Source of the DNA: G965267335 sp965267335
Lineage (GTDB): Bacteria; Bacteroidota; Bacteroidia; Cytophagales; JAAEPT01
Direction: 5' to 3'
DNA length: 64,000 bases
NCBI GenBank assembly: GCA_965267335.1
Contig: OZ253953.1
Location: forward strand, 2,852,001 to 2,916,000
Below are positions 27,701 through 35,164 of the stretch, one piece after another. The translations under genes were made by a program, and so were the position numbers. The notes under the pieces were generated by a model that was given only the letters and a program-made list of their open reading frames with translations, had not been told where the DNA came from and made no database searches. How positions within the stretch are numbered: position 1 is the first letter of the stretch; every line of letters begins with the position of its first letter.

Positions 27701-28447
27701 TTGCTGCTTACCGTACACTTTATTGTTTTTGATGGTAATATTATACCCTGCCGGACAACCAATGCCATACTGTCCCGGATCAACCAATATATTATCCTGA
27801 ACAATAATATCGTGCCCGTCATCATCACCTACCATAATCCCCCCTCCTGAATTACTGGGACCACCTCCTCTTAAACGATTACCGATGATTTGAATTGGAT
27901 CGCTGGAAGTTCCCCCGGAAGCATACATATTGATCAAATCTTCCGGGTCACCCGAACCGAAGGTATGTTCAAGGATGTTGTAATTAACTCTCATTCCCGG
28001 ACCATCGCAATCATTGAACTGAACAATCTGCCCTCTTGGATAAGAACCTCCAATATCCTTAAAGCTATTACAATGGATATTAAGCCGTTGGGATTTGATG
28101 GCGTAGACTCCTGTCCTGAAGTGATCAAATTCACACCCGGTCACTTCGATGTTGTTACAGTTTTGAAGCTGTATCCCAATCACCGAAGGAAAGTCGTGAA
28201 AATAGCAATCACGAATAATCACATTTTCGCAGTCGACAAGTTTTAAGGCAATACCTCCCGAACCCGAGGTGAATTCTTTGCCTTCAATAACAAAATTGTC
28301 CTGGCCGGTATATGACAATGGACCGGAAGATGTGTAAGGTTGTGCCATGACCGAACTGGCAGACACAATGAACCATAGTATTAATAAACACCGGAATAGT
28401 AGTTTTCCAATGATCTTCAATACCTGGTAAGGATAGTAAGTAATCAT
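24728..28447 (-). CDS. T9SS-sorted multidomain polysaccharide-lyase-like protein (A-type sorting domain)
   Basis: The 1239-residue secreted protein has a long signal region (1-35). In order follow a right-handed parallel beta-helix (about 38-325, repeated IxxNxxxG turns), a polysaccharide-lyase/concanavalin-like domain of the heparin-lyase/glucuronan-lyase type (about 345-583; RTELSFRPS, WITWEVRAKFN, VYFDDFMLAE), an Ig-like stretch, a DNRLRE/CBM96-like domain (about 706-855; DDAYLQG, YLKFDVSGI), two thrombospondin type 3 stretches (DTDGDGTPDDQDGCP and DIDGDGVGDEN, separated by CGCG segments), FN3-like modules and an A-type sorting domain (about 1170-1239; VYPNPTTGPITI, LPAGVYVLKL). Such cargo degrades or binds anionic polysaccharide outside the cell. 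It lies downstream of a PorP/SprF gene and shares a promoter-like motif with the sigma operon. Confidence 0.85.
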   Translation of the reverse strand: MITYYPYQVLKIIGKLLFRCLLILWFIVSASSVMAQPYTSSGPLSYTGQDNFVIEGKEFTSGSGGIALKLVDCENVIIRDCYFHDFPSVIGIQLQNCNNIEVTGCEFDHFRTGVYAIKSQRLNIHCNSFKDIGGSYPRGQIVQFNDCDGPGMRVNYNILEHTFGSGDPEDLINMYASGGTSSDPIQIIGNRLRGGGPSNSGGGIMVGDDDGHDIIVQDNILVDPGQYGIGCPAGYNITIKNNKVYGKQQSFTNVGMYVGLAGEIAAGHPCVASTITVEGNEVNWSRNDGVKNGFWNCSCCSGINSNNNNFNAPIGPDILPSTLTLDETKCGIEEPVDPFDCATTVPTGYDLVECQNYETTQKAANYLGNDVWYFYDGGSPSSNNNPELDKRFLISDDPSGGDNRTLQLIKFDGDEDYSGNGLNPRTELSFRPSLERTADKDIYFRLRTYFPDDQANVFSAEFIQFWLHGAENIPLQIEVRNGQFGARKPRDPSYATPFAGKYLNDYLGEWITWEVRAKFNQNDGYWDVYMNGEKVFSHTVTTADWPNNSGTWHPQFGAYANNGGNGTMKVYFDDFMLAESNNGSTPDPVNIGGVRLINAADESTISGYEDLTTTDFIYKAGILASDFNVYADVSGQPDSVEFFHTFDGLTTRRKEGVIPFALRGDGTGYTPWSLPDGEHSITIKVWKDGNEEDSETVEFTVSENVVMYTPIDDAYLQGATRFNTADLRVENGNRVSYLKFDVSGISGAVSSATLEITVGSDAGNGTLNIAGGNSNNWTENNLSTANAPVSTGNIGSINTTYTLGQTYSLDVSEFITGNGTYSLILTMGAGSNDVSFVSSESSPSPRLVITTSEDIVDTDGDGTPDDQDGCPLDANKVAPGDCGCGVEEGTCQDCAGVPFGSASIDACGICSGGTTGIDPSSPTTWYEDIDGDGVGDENSITESCDQPIGYVSMAGDQCVSDPNKTTPGDCGCGQEEGTCPDCEIPPVPEICFVDVNNSGNNVVRWTTINSASIDQYVIYKESGATSNYVEVGTASSGNSEWIDLNSDASIQANRYRIATRNACGEESGMSEAHKTLHLTINQGVGSAWNLIWDDYDGVEYNTIYISRGTDPSDLAQIDAIAGDLTSYTDVNPPSGELYYQVSIDAPNCNTSGMKISSNISKASIVNSTDNQMGNTILVYPNPTTGPITIIGYDGSGWTLLNSVGQVLKTGLDAEFSVSELPAGVYVLKLNSRILRIQKY

Positions 28448-28460
28448 GATAATTGATTTT

Positions 28461-28495
28461 AAGGTTAAACATCAGGTTTCCCCGCTCTTAACCTT
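28461..28495 (-). repeat. inverted repeat in the 5' leader of the cargo gene
   Basis: AAGGTTAA and TTAACCTT form a perfect 8-bp stem between the candidate promoter block (28495-28501) and the ATG at 28447. It would give a hairpin in the mRNA leader, overlapping the putative -10 by one base. Function is unproven. Confidence 0.4.
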
Positions 28496-28523
28496 ACTAT
28501 CCCCAACTTCTTAATTGGTATAC
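28495..28523 (-). promoter_or_regulatory. two-block promoter-like motif upstream of the cargo gene
   Basis: On the minus strand, TGTATACCAATTAA then nine bases then GATAGTA lies 47 bases before the cargo ATG. The same two blocks with the same spacing recur upstream of the sigma operon (29513-29542) in the same orientation relative to their gene. The intervening nine bases differ, which is what a sigma-factor promoter or a bipartite operator would show. It is distinct from the TAnnTTTG housekeeping type. Confidence 0.55.
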
Positions 28524-28540
28524 AACTATTTCAAATTATT

Positions 28541-29461
28541 CTAAAAATGTGTCAATAGGGACACCTCAAGCTGATTGTTGGAAGGCGCCCTGCTTGAAGC
28601 AAGGTGGTACTTGTATGAAAGCAATAGGTCAGTGCTGAGCCTACCGTACTCAAATCCTTTAATACCGCCAATTGCAGCAAATGACGAAGCCCCAAAATCT
28701 TCCCCGATCGATAAGTACGTGAATTGTGATCCAAAAAGGAATTGAGTGTAGAGAACAGCCAAGTTGGCTGAAACTGAATATTGATTTCCCGGCACCATCC
28801 TAATGTGTGTAAAAGTATCAAATGTCCATAATTCATTGATTCGGAGCTTTAGGCCTCCATTTAAATTATAACTCATTGGAAATCGGATACTTCCTTTTAA
28901 GGGCCTTAAGTCCTGATTAAAAACCTGTTGAACAGAGACACCTGCATACCACAGTTGGTGTTGAATCATCGTGCCTAGATTAGTTGAGAACAAAGTTCCG
29001 CTTGCATTAATATTAGTCCCAGCTCCTCCAAATTTTACATTTACAAAACCCGTAAGCGTTCCCATGGACAGCCTGTGATTGGGGCCTAGTCGTAAATGAG
29101 AAACATAATGCAGATAGCCCCTGCTTTTATGTATAAACGGACCATCTTGATCACTATAAAATAATCCTCCAAGATTATATCCCTTTCCTTCCTCCCCTTT
29201 TTTAATACTGGCAAACGCACTAATCACACGTACTGCTTTGAAGTCTCCCAGGTAAGAACGGTATATGACTCCCGCACGAGATTGGTCATCTTGAGGTGAC
29301 ACCGGGTTAGCAAAAAAAACCGTATAGGCCTGGGAAGCATACAATTCAAAAACTTCAATAGCTCCGTTTTGAGCAAATGTTAATTTACCCAAACAGCAAT
29401 AAATTACCGTAATCACCACATTTCGATATGCTGCTTTTCTAGTCAAAAACCTATCTGACAA
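28541..29461 (-). CDS. PorP/SprF family type IX secretion protein, module 1
   Basis: The protein of up to 306 residues begins at TTG 29461 or at another TTG at 29446 (no in-frame ATG). A signal peptide ends CCLGKLTFAQ, followed by the PorP/SprF pattern YASQAYTVFFANPVSPQ and a series of outer-membrane strands (VIRYRSYLGDFKAVRV-like, HYVSHLRLGPNHRLSMG, GAKGIEYG-like near the end). Known PorP/SprF proteins are outer-membrane partners needed for secretion and surface anchoring of particular T9SS cargo, especially those with B-type sorting domains. It is divergent from the sigma operon and lies directly upstream of the lyase-like cargo gene. Confidence 0.82.
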   Translation of the reverse strand: MSDRFLTRKAAYRNVVITVIYCCLGKLTFAQNGAIEVFELYASQAYTVFFANPVSPQDDQSRAGVIYRSYLGDFKAVRVISAFASIKKGEEGKGYNLGGLFYSDQDGPFIHKSRGYLHYVSHLRLGPNHRLSMGTLTGFVNVKFGGAGTNINASGTLFSTNLGTMIQHQLWYAGVSVQQVFNQDLRPLKGSIRFPMSYNLNGGLKLRINELWTFDTFTHIRMVPGNQYSVSANLAVLYTQFLFGSQFTYLSIGEDFGASSFAAIGGIKGFEYGRLSTDLLLSYKYHLASSRAPSNNQLEVSLLTHF

Positions 29462-29512
29462 TGATACATAAAATTCAAAAAAAGAAAATTATGTAAAAAA
29501 TATGGAAATTAG

Positions 29513-29542
29513 TGTATACCAATTAAAGGTCAATCGATAGTA
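29513..29542 (+). promoter_or_regulatory. two-block promoter-like motif upstream of sigma operon 1
   Basis: TGTATACCAATTAA (29513-29526), nine bases, then GATAGTA (29536-29542) matches the element upstream of the cargo gene block for block. The second block ends eight bases before the GTG start of the sigma gene, so transcription would start close to the start codon. The position suggests autoregulation by the encoded sigma factor. An operator for another regulator is also possible. Confidence 0.55.
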
Positions 29543-29550
29543 TAATTAGA

Positions 29551-30120
29551 GTGCGTACTCTGAATCAGAAAATATTAGATGCTATCCATTCAGGAAAGGA
29601 TCAACGAGCTTTGGACATATTGTACAAAAAAGTACTTCCAAAAATCAAATCCTATATTCTGAAGAATAGTGGCGATGTGGAAGATGCCAAGGATATCTTT
29701 CAAGACACTGTGTTAATTTTTTACAACAAAGTCAAACAACATCAATTCGATGCTAATTATGAAATAGATGGGTACATGTTTACCATAGCTCGAAATCTGT
29801 GGATAAAGAAAACAACCAGAGACCAAAGAATGAAAAGGATGTCTGATAATACCGAGCATTGGGCTGAAGAGGACATAAATGGATTTATCATTTCAAAAGA
29901 GAAAATGTATGCCATTAATCAACTTTTCGAAAAGTTAGGTGAACCATGTAAAACTTTGCTTCATCATTCCATATTCGAAGAACTGAGCTTAAAAGAGATA
30001 GTACAAAAAATGAATTACGCGTCAATTAATGTCGCTAAAACTTATACTTACCGATGTAGAAAAAAACTGGCCGACCTCATTGATTCAAAAAAAGGGTTTA
30101 AGCAGTTATTTGATTTATGA
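29551..30120 (+). CDS. ECF-like RNA polymerase sigma factor, module 1
   Basis: The 189-residue sigma-70 family protein starts at GTG. Region 2 is visible as YILKNSGDVEDAKDIFQDTVLIFYNK (about residues 36-61) with the -10-binding helix around DGYMFTIARNLWIKK, and region 4 as LSLKEIVQKMNYASINVAKTYTYRCRKKL (about 147-175). It lacks a full group-1 region 1 and is of ECF type. It overlaps the next gene by ATGA, which encodes a membrane anti-sigma-like protein, so the pair would be translationally coupled. A paralogous pair lies at 36.1 kb. A two-block motif upstream may be its own promoter. Confidence 0.9.
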   Translation: MRTLNQKILDAIHSGKDQRALDILYKKVLPKIKSYILKNSGDVEDAKDIFQDTVLIFYNKVKQHQFDANYEIDGYMFTIARNLWIKKTTRDQRMKRMSDNTEHWAEEDINGFIISKEKMYAINQLFEKLGEPCKTLLHHSIFEELSLKEIVQKMNYASINVAKTYTYRCRKKLADLIDSKKGFKQLFDL

Positions 30121-31238
30121 GTCAACATGAAGAAACATATGAACTAATCGAAAGATATCTTAGAAATGATTTATCTGACAAGGAAAGGCTTGAGTTCGAA
30201 GAAAGAGTCAGCACGGATAAGGTATTTGCACGAAATGTCAAATTACAAAAGGCTGCTCAGGAAGCTACTATTATCCATGGCCTGAAAGACATCAAATCAA
30301 TGATGGACCATGATCTGAAAAAAGCCGGGTCTGGAGGACATCGAAAGTGGTTGTATATAGCTCTTCCTGTGATTGGCCTTATCACTTGGGTTTCACTTGA
30401 ATTGTTGTCCGTAGATGACCCTGAAATACGCCCTACAACGACAACAAACACTGAACAAGCAATACATGAATCTTCCGAACCCAAAGAAAATCGGAAAATG
30501 GACTCCTCCAAACAGAACCCTTCAGAGAAACCTCTAAAGAGTCAACCGACCGAATCGAACCAAGTAGTTGTGACCGAACCAAAGGATAAATCAATATCCA
30601 TAGATACGACCATCGTAGCAGACTATGAACAAAATGAATTGGAAAGGAAAAAGGAAAGCAAAGAGGTCGATTCGGACGTTGAAGCGCAACAAGAAACCAC
30701 CGCACACAAGACGATAGAGGATATTTGTTTAAAAACCACTATACGTTCAACACTGTATTCGGTGAACCCAAAATTTGATGAAGAATACGGCTATATTCAG
30801 GTTTCGAAACGAGTCAATGGTGGTACTTTTCCATATCAGTTTGCACTGAGCAATGGAAAATTTCAAACGGAAAATGTATTCAAAAAGCTTTCACCAGGCA
30901 CATATACTGTGATTGTAAAAGATGCGAACGGCTGTGTCGATACTCTTGGAAAACGCACGATAATTAAAGAGCTCTGTAATAACAATTACAAGCAGACTTT
31001 TTCACCTGGCACCGACTTCGAGTGGCTAATTCCTTCGGCACCGAACAAAACAGGTCGATTCAAGTTATACTCCAAATCACGTACGGTTTTGGTTGATATC
31101 GAACTCAAAGGAAATAATGATGAAGTTTGGAGTGGGTTTGACAAGAACAACTCCGAAGTTCCGAGCGGTTTTTATAGATTTGTAATAGAATATAGTGATA
31201 ATACAACCTGTCCAGGTTCGTTATCTGTTATTCAGTAA
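30117..31238 (+). CDS. membrane anti-sigma-like protein with periplasmic SprB-repeat and degenerate sorting domain, module 1
   Basis: The 373-residue protein has an N-terminal cytoplasmic helical domain (1-75; YELIERYLRNDLSDKERLEFEERV), the position and form of an anti-sigma domain, one membrane helix (77-97), a low-complexity Thr/Glu/Lys linker (about 100-200), a SprB-repeat-like domain (about 203-290; GGTFPYQFALSNG, LSPGTYTVIVKDANGC) and a C-terminal domain (about 294-373; FSPGTDFEWL, GRFKLYSKS, WSGFDKNNSEVPSGFYRFVIEY) built like a T9SS B-type sorting domain. The calcium-loop pattern PNGDGxND of real cargo is here degenerate (PGTDFE). I infer a transmembrane anti-sigma factor that presents a decoy sorting domain in the periplasm. 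The start overlaps the sigma stop (ATGA) and the next gene starts 3 bases after the stop. Confidence 0.75.
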   Translation: MSQHEETYELIERYLRNDLSDKERLEFEERVSTDKVFARNVKLQKAAQEATIIHGLKDIKSMMDHDLKKAGSGGHRKWLYIALPVIGLITWVSLELLSVDDPEIRPTTTTNTEQAIHESSEPKENRKMDSSKQNPSEKPLKSQPTESNQVVVTEPKDKSISIDTTIVADYEQNELERKKESKEVDSDVEAQQETTAHKTIEDICLKTTIRSTLYSVNPKFDEEYGYIQVSKRVNGGTFPYQFALSNGKFQTENVFKKLSPGTYTVIVKDANGCVDTLGKRTIIKELCNNNYKQTFSPGTDFEWLIPSAPNKTGRFKLYSKSRTVLVDIELKGNNDEVWSGFDKNNSEVPSGFYRFVIEYSDNTTCPGSLSVIQ

Positions 31239-31241
31239 GTT

Positions 31242-32612
31242 ATGAGAGTCCTCATACCATATTATTTTATATTGGTTTGTCTGCTTACAATTCCAAAAGC
31301 GTCTGCGCAGACTGTTCCAATAGCTGACCCGGCATTTCGTCAGTTTCTGGTGGACAATTATCCATCGGTAATGAGCGGAAGTCAGGAATTGGATACTGCC
31401 CTTGCTCAGACCACGGTCAACGGTACAATAGATTGCAGTAATCTCGGCATTACCGAATTTCATGAAGTCGATTATTTCAAATTGATTGATTCTCTCATAG
31501 CTACCAACAATAGCTTAGACTCAATGGGTAACATGAAAGAGCTGACCAGTCTTGACTATATCGATGTTTCCAATAATCAGCTGCGATACTTGCCTGATGT
31601 ACGTAATATCGGTGCTATGCGATTCTACTACGTACAGAATAACTTAGCTGAAGAGATTCCATGGATGAATAGTTTGGCAGATACTATGGAAATTATCGAT
31701 GCGTCTAACAATAATCTCATGCATCTGTATGATTTTGATTCATTCACAAAACTGAGCTCAATGGATATTAGGAACAACTACCTAACATTTAAATGGCTAT
31801 TGAGAAACGTGGACCACCCTTCCTTTGCCAGCGTATTTCAATTCGATCCACAAAAACCATGGCCTGTGGCTTCATCTGACACTGTGAAAGTGGGTAATGA
31901 TTTTTACTTTGATCTTGACACTCCTGACGATACGGTTACAACTAACATGTACCGATGGTATAAAGATGGAAATCTATTTCGTACAACAACATCTGATTCT
32001 ATAATTGTATCCGGTGTCAGTGACACTTCAGCGGGAGTTTACACTGTAGAAATAACCAACAGCCATCCATTGTTAACTTCCTTAACAATTACAACGACCC
32101 CGCTAACGCTTGTGATAGAACCATGTCTTGACTTGTCTAATCTCACCTATAACATTGTCGGCACTTCCTGTGACGCAAGCGATGGCCAAATAAGTATAGA
32201 CACAACTACTATTGTTGATGGTATGGCACATTACAGCATAACCTTAATGACTTCTGAGGACTCAATTGAAACCAACCAGACTGGAGTTTTCAACGGTCTG
32301 AGCAAGAATAAATATCATCTCCTGATTACGGACCAAAATGGCTGTTCCGCAAACTCAATCAACTACCATGTCGATCACAAGCAAAGTTGTGATCTTGTTT
32401 TAAGCCCAAATGGAGATGGATCAAATGATGTGTTATACATCAATGATTCAGGCACAGCTGAGATTTATTCCCGTTGGGGGCAGGTCTTAGCTACATTCAA
32501 CGGTGAAAGCTCCTGGGACGGAACAAAAGAAAATGGTGAGCTAGTACCTCCCGGATATTACGTAATATATCTCAATGGTAAACGTTACAGGAACTTAACT
32601 ATACTTTGGTGA
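31242..32612 (+). CDS. secreted leucine-rich-repeat/Ig protein with B-type sorting domain, module 1
   Basis: The 456-residue protein has a signal peptide (up to AKASAQ-like PKASAQ), an N-terminal cap (DPAFRQFLVDNYP), leucine-rich-repeat-like turns (about 50-200; LDYIDVSNNQLRYLPD), an Ig-like domain (about 215-295; YRWYKDGNLF, SAGVYTVEITNSHPLL), a SprB-repeat-like domain (about 298-385) and a B-type sorting domain (about 388-456; LSPNGDGSNDVLYI, EIYSRWGQVL, PPGYYVIYL). The intact PNGDGSND loop marks it as true T9SS cargo. It shares its last two domains with the anti-sigma-like protein encoded directly upstream, suggesting that the two bind the same partner. Its paralogue is at 37855. Confidence 0.82.
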   Translation: MRVLIPYYFILVCLLTIPKASAQTVPIADPAFRQFLVDNYPSVMSGSQELDTALAQTTVNGTIDCSNLGITEFHEVDYFKLIDSLIATNNSLDSMGNMKELTSLDYIDVSNNQLRYLPDVRNIGAMRFYYVQNNLAEEIPWMNSLADTMEIIDASNNNLMHLYDFDSFTKLSSMDIRNNYLTFKWLLRNVDHPSFASVFQFDPQKPWPVASSDTVKVGNDFYFDLDTPDDTVTTNMYRWYKDGNLFRTTTSDSIIVSGVSDTSAGVYTVEITNSHPLLTSLTITTTPLTLVIEPCLDLSNLTYNIVGTSCDASDGQISIDTTTIVDGMAHYSITLMTSEDSIETNQTGVFNGLSKNKYHLLITDQNGCSANSINYHVDHKQSCDLVLSPNGDGSNDVLYINDSGTAEIYSRWGQVLATFNGESSWDGTKENGELVPPGYYVIYLNGKRYRNLTILW

Positions 32613-32614
32613 CT

Positions 32615-32944
32615 ATGAGTAAATACGAAGAAGTTCGCGATATCTATGATCAAGTGGTAGCTTGTTGCCCTGAAATCGAACGAAAAGGCAAAACTATGCC
32701 ATACACATCGGACAATGGACACATGTTCTCACAACTCAACAAAGATGGGGAAATAGGAATAAGGCTTTCAAAAGAAGATGGAGCTGAATTTCAGCACCAA
32801 TATAATACCGGTCCATTTAAGTCTTATGGAGCTGTGATGAAAGGATATGTATTAATACCGGAGGAGTTACTTTCTGATAAGGATGCACTGAGTGAAATTC
32901 TGAAAAAGGGACATGAGTATGTTTTGTCTTTACCTTCGAAATAG
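32615..32944 (+). CDS. TfoX N-terminal-domain-like protein
   Basis: The 109-residue cytoplasmic protein starts MSKYEEVRDIYDQV. The central pattern (NGHMFSQLNKDGEIGIRLSKEDGAEF, then GAVMKGYVLIPEELLSDKDALSEILKKGHEYVLSLPSK) matches the TfoX/Sxy N-terminal domain, seen alone in many bacteria. TfoX proper regulates competence, but single-domain members have no assigned role. An ATG three codons upstream overlaps the previous stop; the ATG at 32615, two bases past that stop, is preferred. It ends module 1. Confidence 0.65.
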   Translation: MSKYEEVRDIYDQVVACCPEIERKGKTMPYTSDNGHMFSQLNKDGEIGIRLSKEDGAEFQHQYNTGPFKSYGAVMKGYVLIPEELLSDKDALSEILKKGHEYVLSLPSK

Positions 32945-33335
32945 CATTGTTTGCAATTCTTAGTGCTTGATCTACTATGCCTTTCGGCAACAACCTTGAT
33001 CCCTTTTCAAGCTTTTACTATTGCTCAGGCCGCAAGGCCTCGTTAAACCTTTCAATCCCTGATACCATCCGCACATCCTTCGCTGACCCAAAGATGCTAT
33101 CGCGGTCTTCAAGGCTTAACTGATTGTGTTAAAATATAAAAAGTAACGCCCTTCGTTGTAATTGTTGCTGGACGGTTAATCCAGGTTTGTCTTGAGAAAC
33201 AAAAGCAAAAGGATTCTCAAGTCCTTACATACAAAAGTTTCTAATATAAAAGTAAAAGCCTCCTGACATACTGTTGTCACTACCCCACTCTATGTTTGAA
33301 TTATTATTTAATCAAAACCCTAAAATTCAAATATC
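32945..33335. other. intergenic region with an inverted partial repeat copy
   Basis: This non-coding stretch contains a roughly 100-bp repeat copy at 33023-33123 (annotated separately) related to two copies at 39.4-39.96 kb. The remainder is AT-rich with no open frame of coding character. No clear promoter box for the gene at 33336 was found. Confidence 0.6.
33023..33123 (-). repeat. intergenic repeat, partial copy in inverted orientation
   Basis: The reverse complement reads TCAGTTAAGCCTTGAAGACC, continuing with CGCGAT, CATCTTTGGGTCAG, GAAGGATGTG, GGGATTGAAAGG and TTTAACGAGGCC. This matches the second halves of the repeats at 39411-39647 and 39719-39956 with only scattered differences. It ends in the small hairpin AGGCC-loop-GGCCT. 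It lacks the first half (the GAGATCACCGCACC part) of the other copies. Confidence 0.8.
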
Positions 33336-33791
33336 ATGAAAACAAAAAACATCGAACCTAAAAAAGTATTCTTCGGATCATTAAAGACAACACTAAACAA
33401 AATTGTTGATGACACCAATCCCGTCATTGAGGCCCTTTATGCCGATGTAGAAAAGTATGGCATCCAACCGGCCGGACCCCTTGAGTTTATCTATCATGGT
33501 GCTACAGGAGATATGGACAAGGAATTTGACCTTGAAATTGCTCTTCCGGTAGCTCAGGAAATTAAGCCTGAATGGAGTCAATTCAGCTTTAAGAATACCA
33601 ATGAATTCAAATGTGTATCAGAGGAATATAAAGGGAGCCTGGAACATATTTATGGCACCTATGAGAGGATTTTCGGTGAGCTGGACAAAGGTTCTATGAA
33701 GAGCACTGATGAAGTCCGGGAGGTATACCAAAACTGGGTTTCTTTTTCATCCGATGAAAATATTGTCGAAATTCAGATCGGTATCAACTAA
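33336..33791 (+). CDS. GyrI-like effector-binding protein
   Basis: The 151-residue protein follows the GyrI/AraC effector-binding (SOUL-like) fold: paired repeats with ALYADVEKYGIQPAGPLEFIYHG and, in the second half, EYKGSLEHIYGTYERIFGELDKGS then an acidic VYQNWVSFSSDENIVEIQIGI ending. Such domains bind small hydrophobic or cationic compounds. It is 6 bp upstream of a WYL-domain transcription regulator in the same direction, so the two probably form one unit, with this protein as possible ligand-binding or sequestering partner. Confidence 0.75.
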   Translation: MKTKNIEPKKVFFGSLKTTLNKIVDDTNPVIEALYADVEKYGIQPAGPLEFIYHGATGDMDKEFDLEIALPVAQEIKPEWSQFSFKNTNEFKCVSEEYKGSLEHIYGTYERIFGELDKGSMKSTDEVREVYQNWVSFSSDENIVEIQIGIN

Positions 33792-33797
33792 GTCATT

Positions 33798-34754
33798 ATG
33801 AATCGAATTGATCGTTTACAAGCGATCTTAACAACTCTTCAAAGTAAGCGAGTGGTCAAGGCAGAAGAATTGGCCACTCGCTTTGAAGTAAGTGTAAGGA
33901 CTATCTACCGCGACATTAGGGCTCTTGAAATGGGTGGCGTACCCATTGGTGCAGAGGCCGGTGTAGGGTATTTCCTTACCGAAGGATACCATATTCCTCC
34001 CGTTATGTTTACTCACAAAGAAGCACGTGCATTATTACTGGCCGGTAAAATTGTAGAGCAATTTACGGATGCTGAAGTCGCTGCCAATTTCAATGATGCA
34101 CTCACAAAAGTGCGCGCTGTACTGGATTTGGAGAAAAAAGACGAACTGGAAACCCTTGATAACGATATACTGATCAATCCATTCCCTAATGAAAAACAAC
34201 AGAAAGGGCCAGAACAACTGCAAATAGATCAAATTAAATCAGCCCTTGCTGAGTCTAAAGTTATTAGTATTGAATACAACTCCAAAGGTAAAGGAGAACA
34301 GACAACTAGAGAACTCGAACCCGTAGGGTTGTGCTATTACTTTGGTGGTTGGCATTTAATGGCATTCTGCAGATTGAGACAAGATTATCGAGACTTCCGA
34401 CTTGACCGCATAAGTAAGTTGAGTATTCTTTCAGAGTCTTATCAAAGATTTAAACATCCGAATATTAAGGAATATATCAACCGCCTTATTGAGAATACTG
34501 AATTAGAGTTATGCATAATAGAAGTAGACAAAGCAACCCACAAATACCTGGAAGACTATAAGTACCATATGGGTTTGGTTAAGGAGGAAGAAAAGGAATT
34601 CACTGTGGTTATGCATTTTACAGTATTTGGTCTGGGGTATTTTGCCCGATGGTTGATGATGCTTGGGCCAAGTGTAGATATCCTATCTCCGGAGCCGCTT
34701 AAGCAACAATTCAATAAACTGGTTGTCCAACTAGTTCAACGCCATAACATTTAG
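33798..34754 (+). CDS. WYL-domain transcriptional regulator (YafY type)
   Basis: The 318-residue regulator has an N-terminal DeoR-like winged helix-turn-helix (MNRIDRLQAILTTLQSKRVVKAEELATRFEVSVRTIYRDIRALE-type pattern, residues 1-58) and a WYL domain (about 145-235; EYNSKGKGEQTTRELEPVGLCYYFGGWHLMAFCRLRQDYRDFRLDRI pattern) followed by a C-terminal WCX-like part. WYL domains bind single-stranded nucleic acid or other ligands. The target is unknown; it is coupled to the GyrI-like gene upstream. Confidence 0.9.
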   Translation: MNRIDRLQAILTTLQSKRVVKAEELATRFEVSVRTIYRDIRALEMGGVPIGAEAGVGYFLTEGYHIPPVMFTHKEARALLLAGKIVEQFTDAEVAANFNDALTKVRAVLDLEKKDELETLDNDILINPFPNEKQQKGPEQLQIDQIKSALAESKVISIEYNSKGKGEQTTRELEPVGLCYYFGGWHLMAFCRLRQDYRDFRLDRISKLSILSESYQRFKHPNIKEYINRLIENTELELCIIEVDKATHKYLEDYKYHMGLVKEEEKEFTVVMHFTVFGLGYFARWLMMLGPSVDILSPEPLKQQFNKLVVQLVQRHNI

Positions 34755-34968
34755 TGAGTACCCTTACTCCTCCCATCAAGATTAGTAAAGAGAAAGACGA
34801 AGAAAACGTATCAAAATACCGTATGCTTAATTACATTTTTGGATTTTGATCTGGGTTTGAAAATGACTTTTCTAACCACATAAAGATAAATTGCAAATAA
34901 TAATAACATAGCCCGTTGATTTTAAAGGTTCTAGAAAAGCTGAAGCCGTAAAGACTTCAGCAAGATAA
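34755..34968. other. AT-rich intergenic region with a short hairpin
   Basis: No coding character was seen. A perfect 7-bp inverted repeat GCTGAAG-loop-CTTCAGC lies at 34939-34961, eight bases before the small frame at 34969. It has no T-run and could be a leader hairpin of that frame or a processed 3' end of the WYL transcript. Confidence 0.4.
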
Positions 34969-35091
34969 ATGACAGAAGAAATTATTGACTGGCTGATCCT
35001 TCCTATCATTGCCATAGCCTGGGTTGTATTTTTAGCCCGTTATTATAATTTAATCATACCTCATACCTACTTCCAAAAAATAGTTACCTAA
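34969..35091 (+). CDS. possible 40-residue membrane peptide
   Basis: A short frame encodes MTEEIIDWLILPIIAIAWV, then VFLARYYNLIIPHTYF and ends KIVT. It has an acidic start, one hydrophobic helix and a basic/aromatic tail, which fits a small single-pass membrane peptide with the N-terminus out. No homologue could be checked and support is weak. Confidence 0.3.
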   Translation: MTEEIIDWLILPIIAIAWVVFLARYYNLIIPHTYFQKIVT

Positions 35092-35164
35092 ATCAAAAAA
35101 TTTCCAAGATTATACTTAAGAGCTTGTCCTAAGTGAAATCCTTAAGCAGAAATGATCGGTTTGA

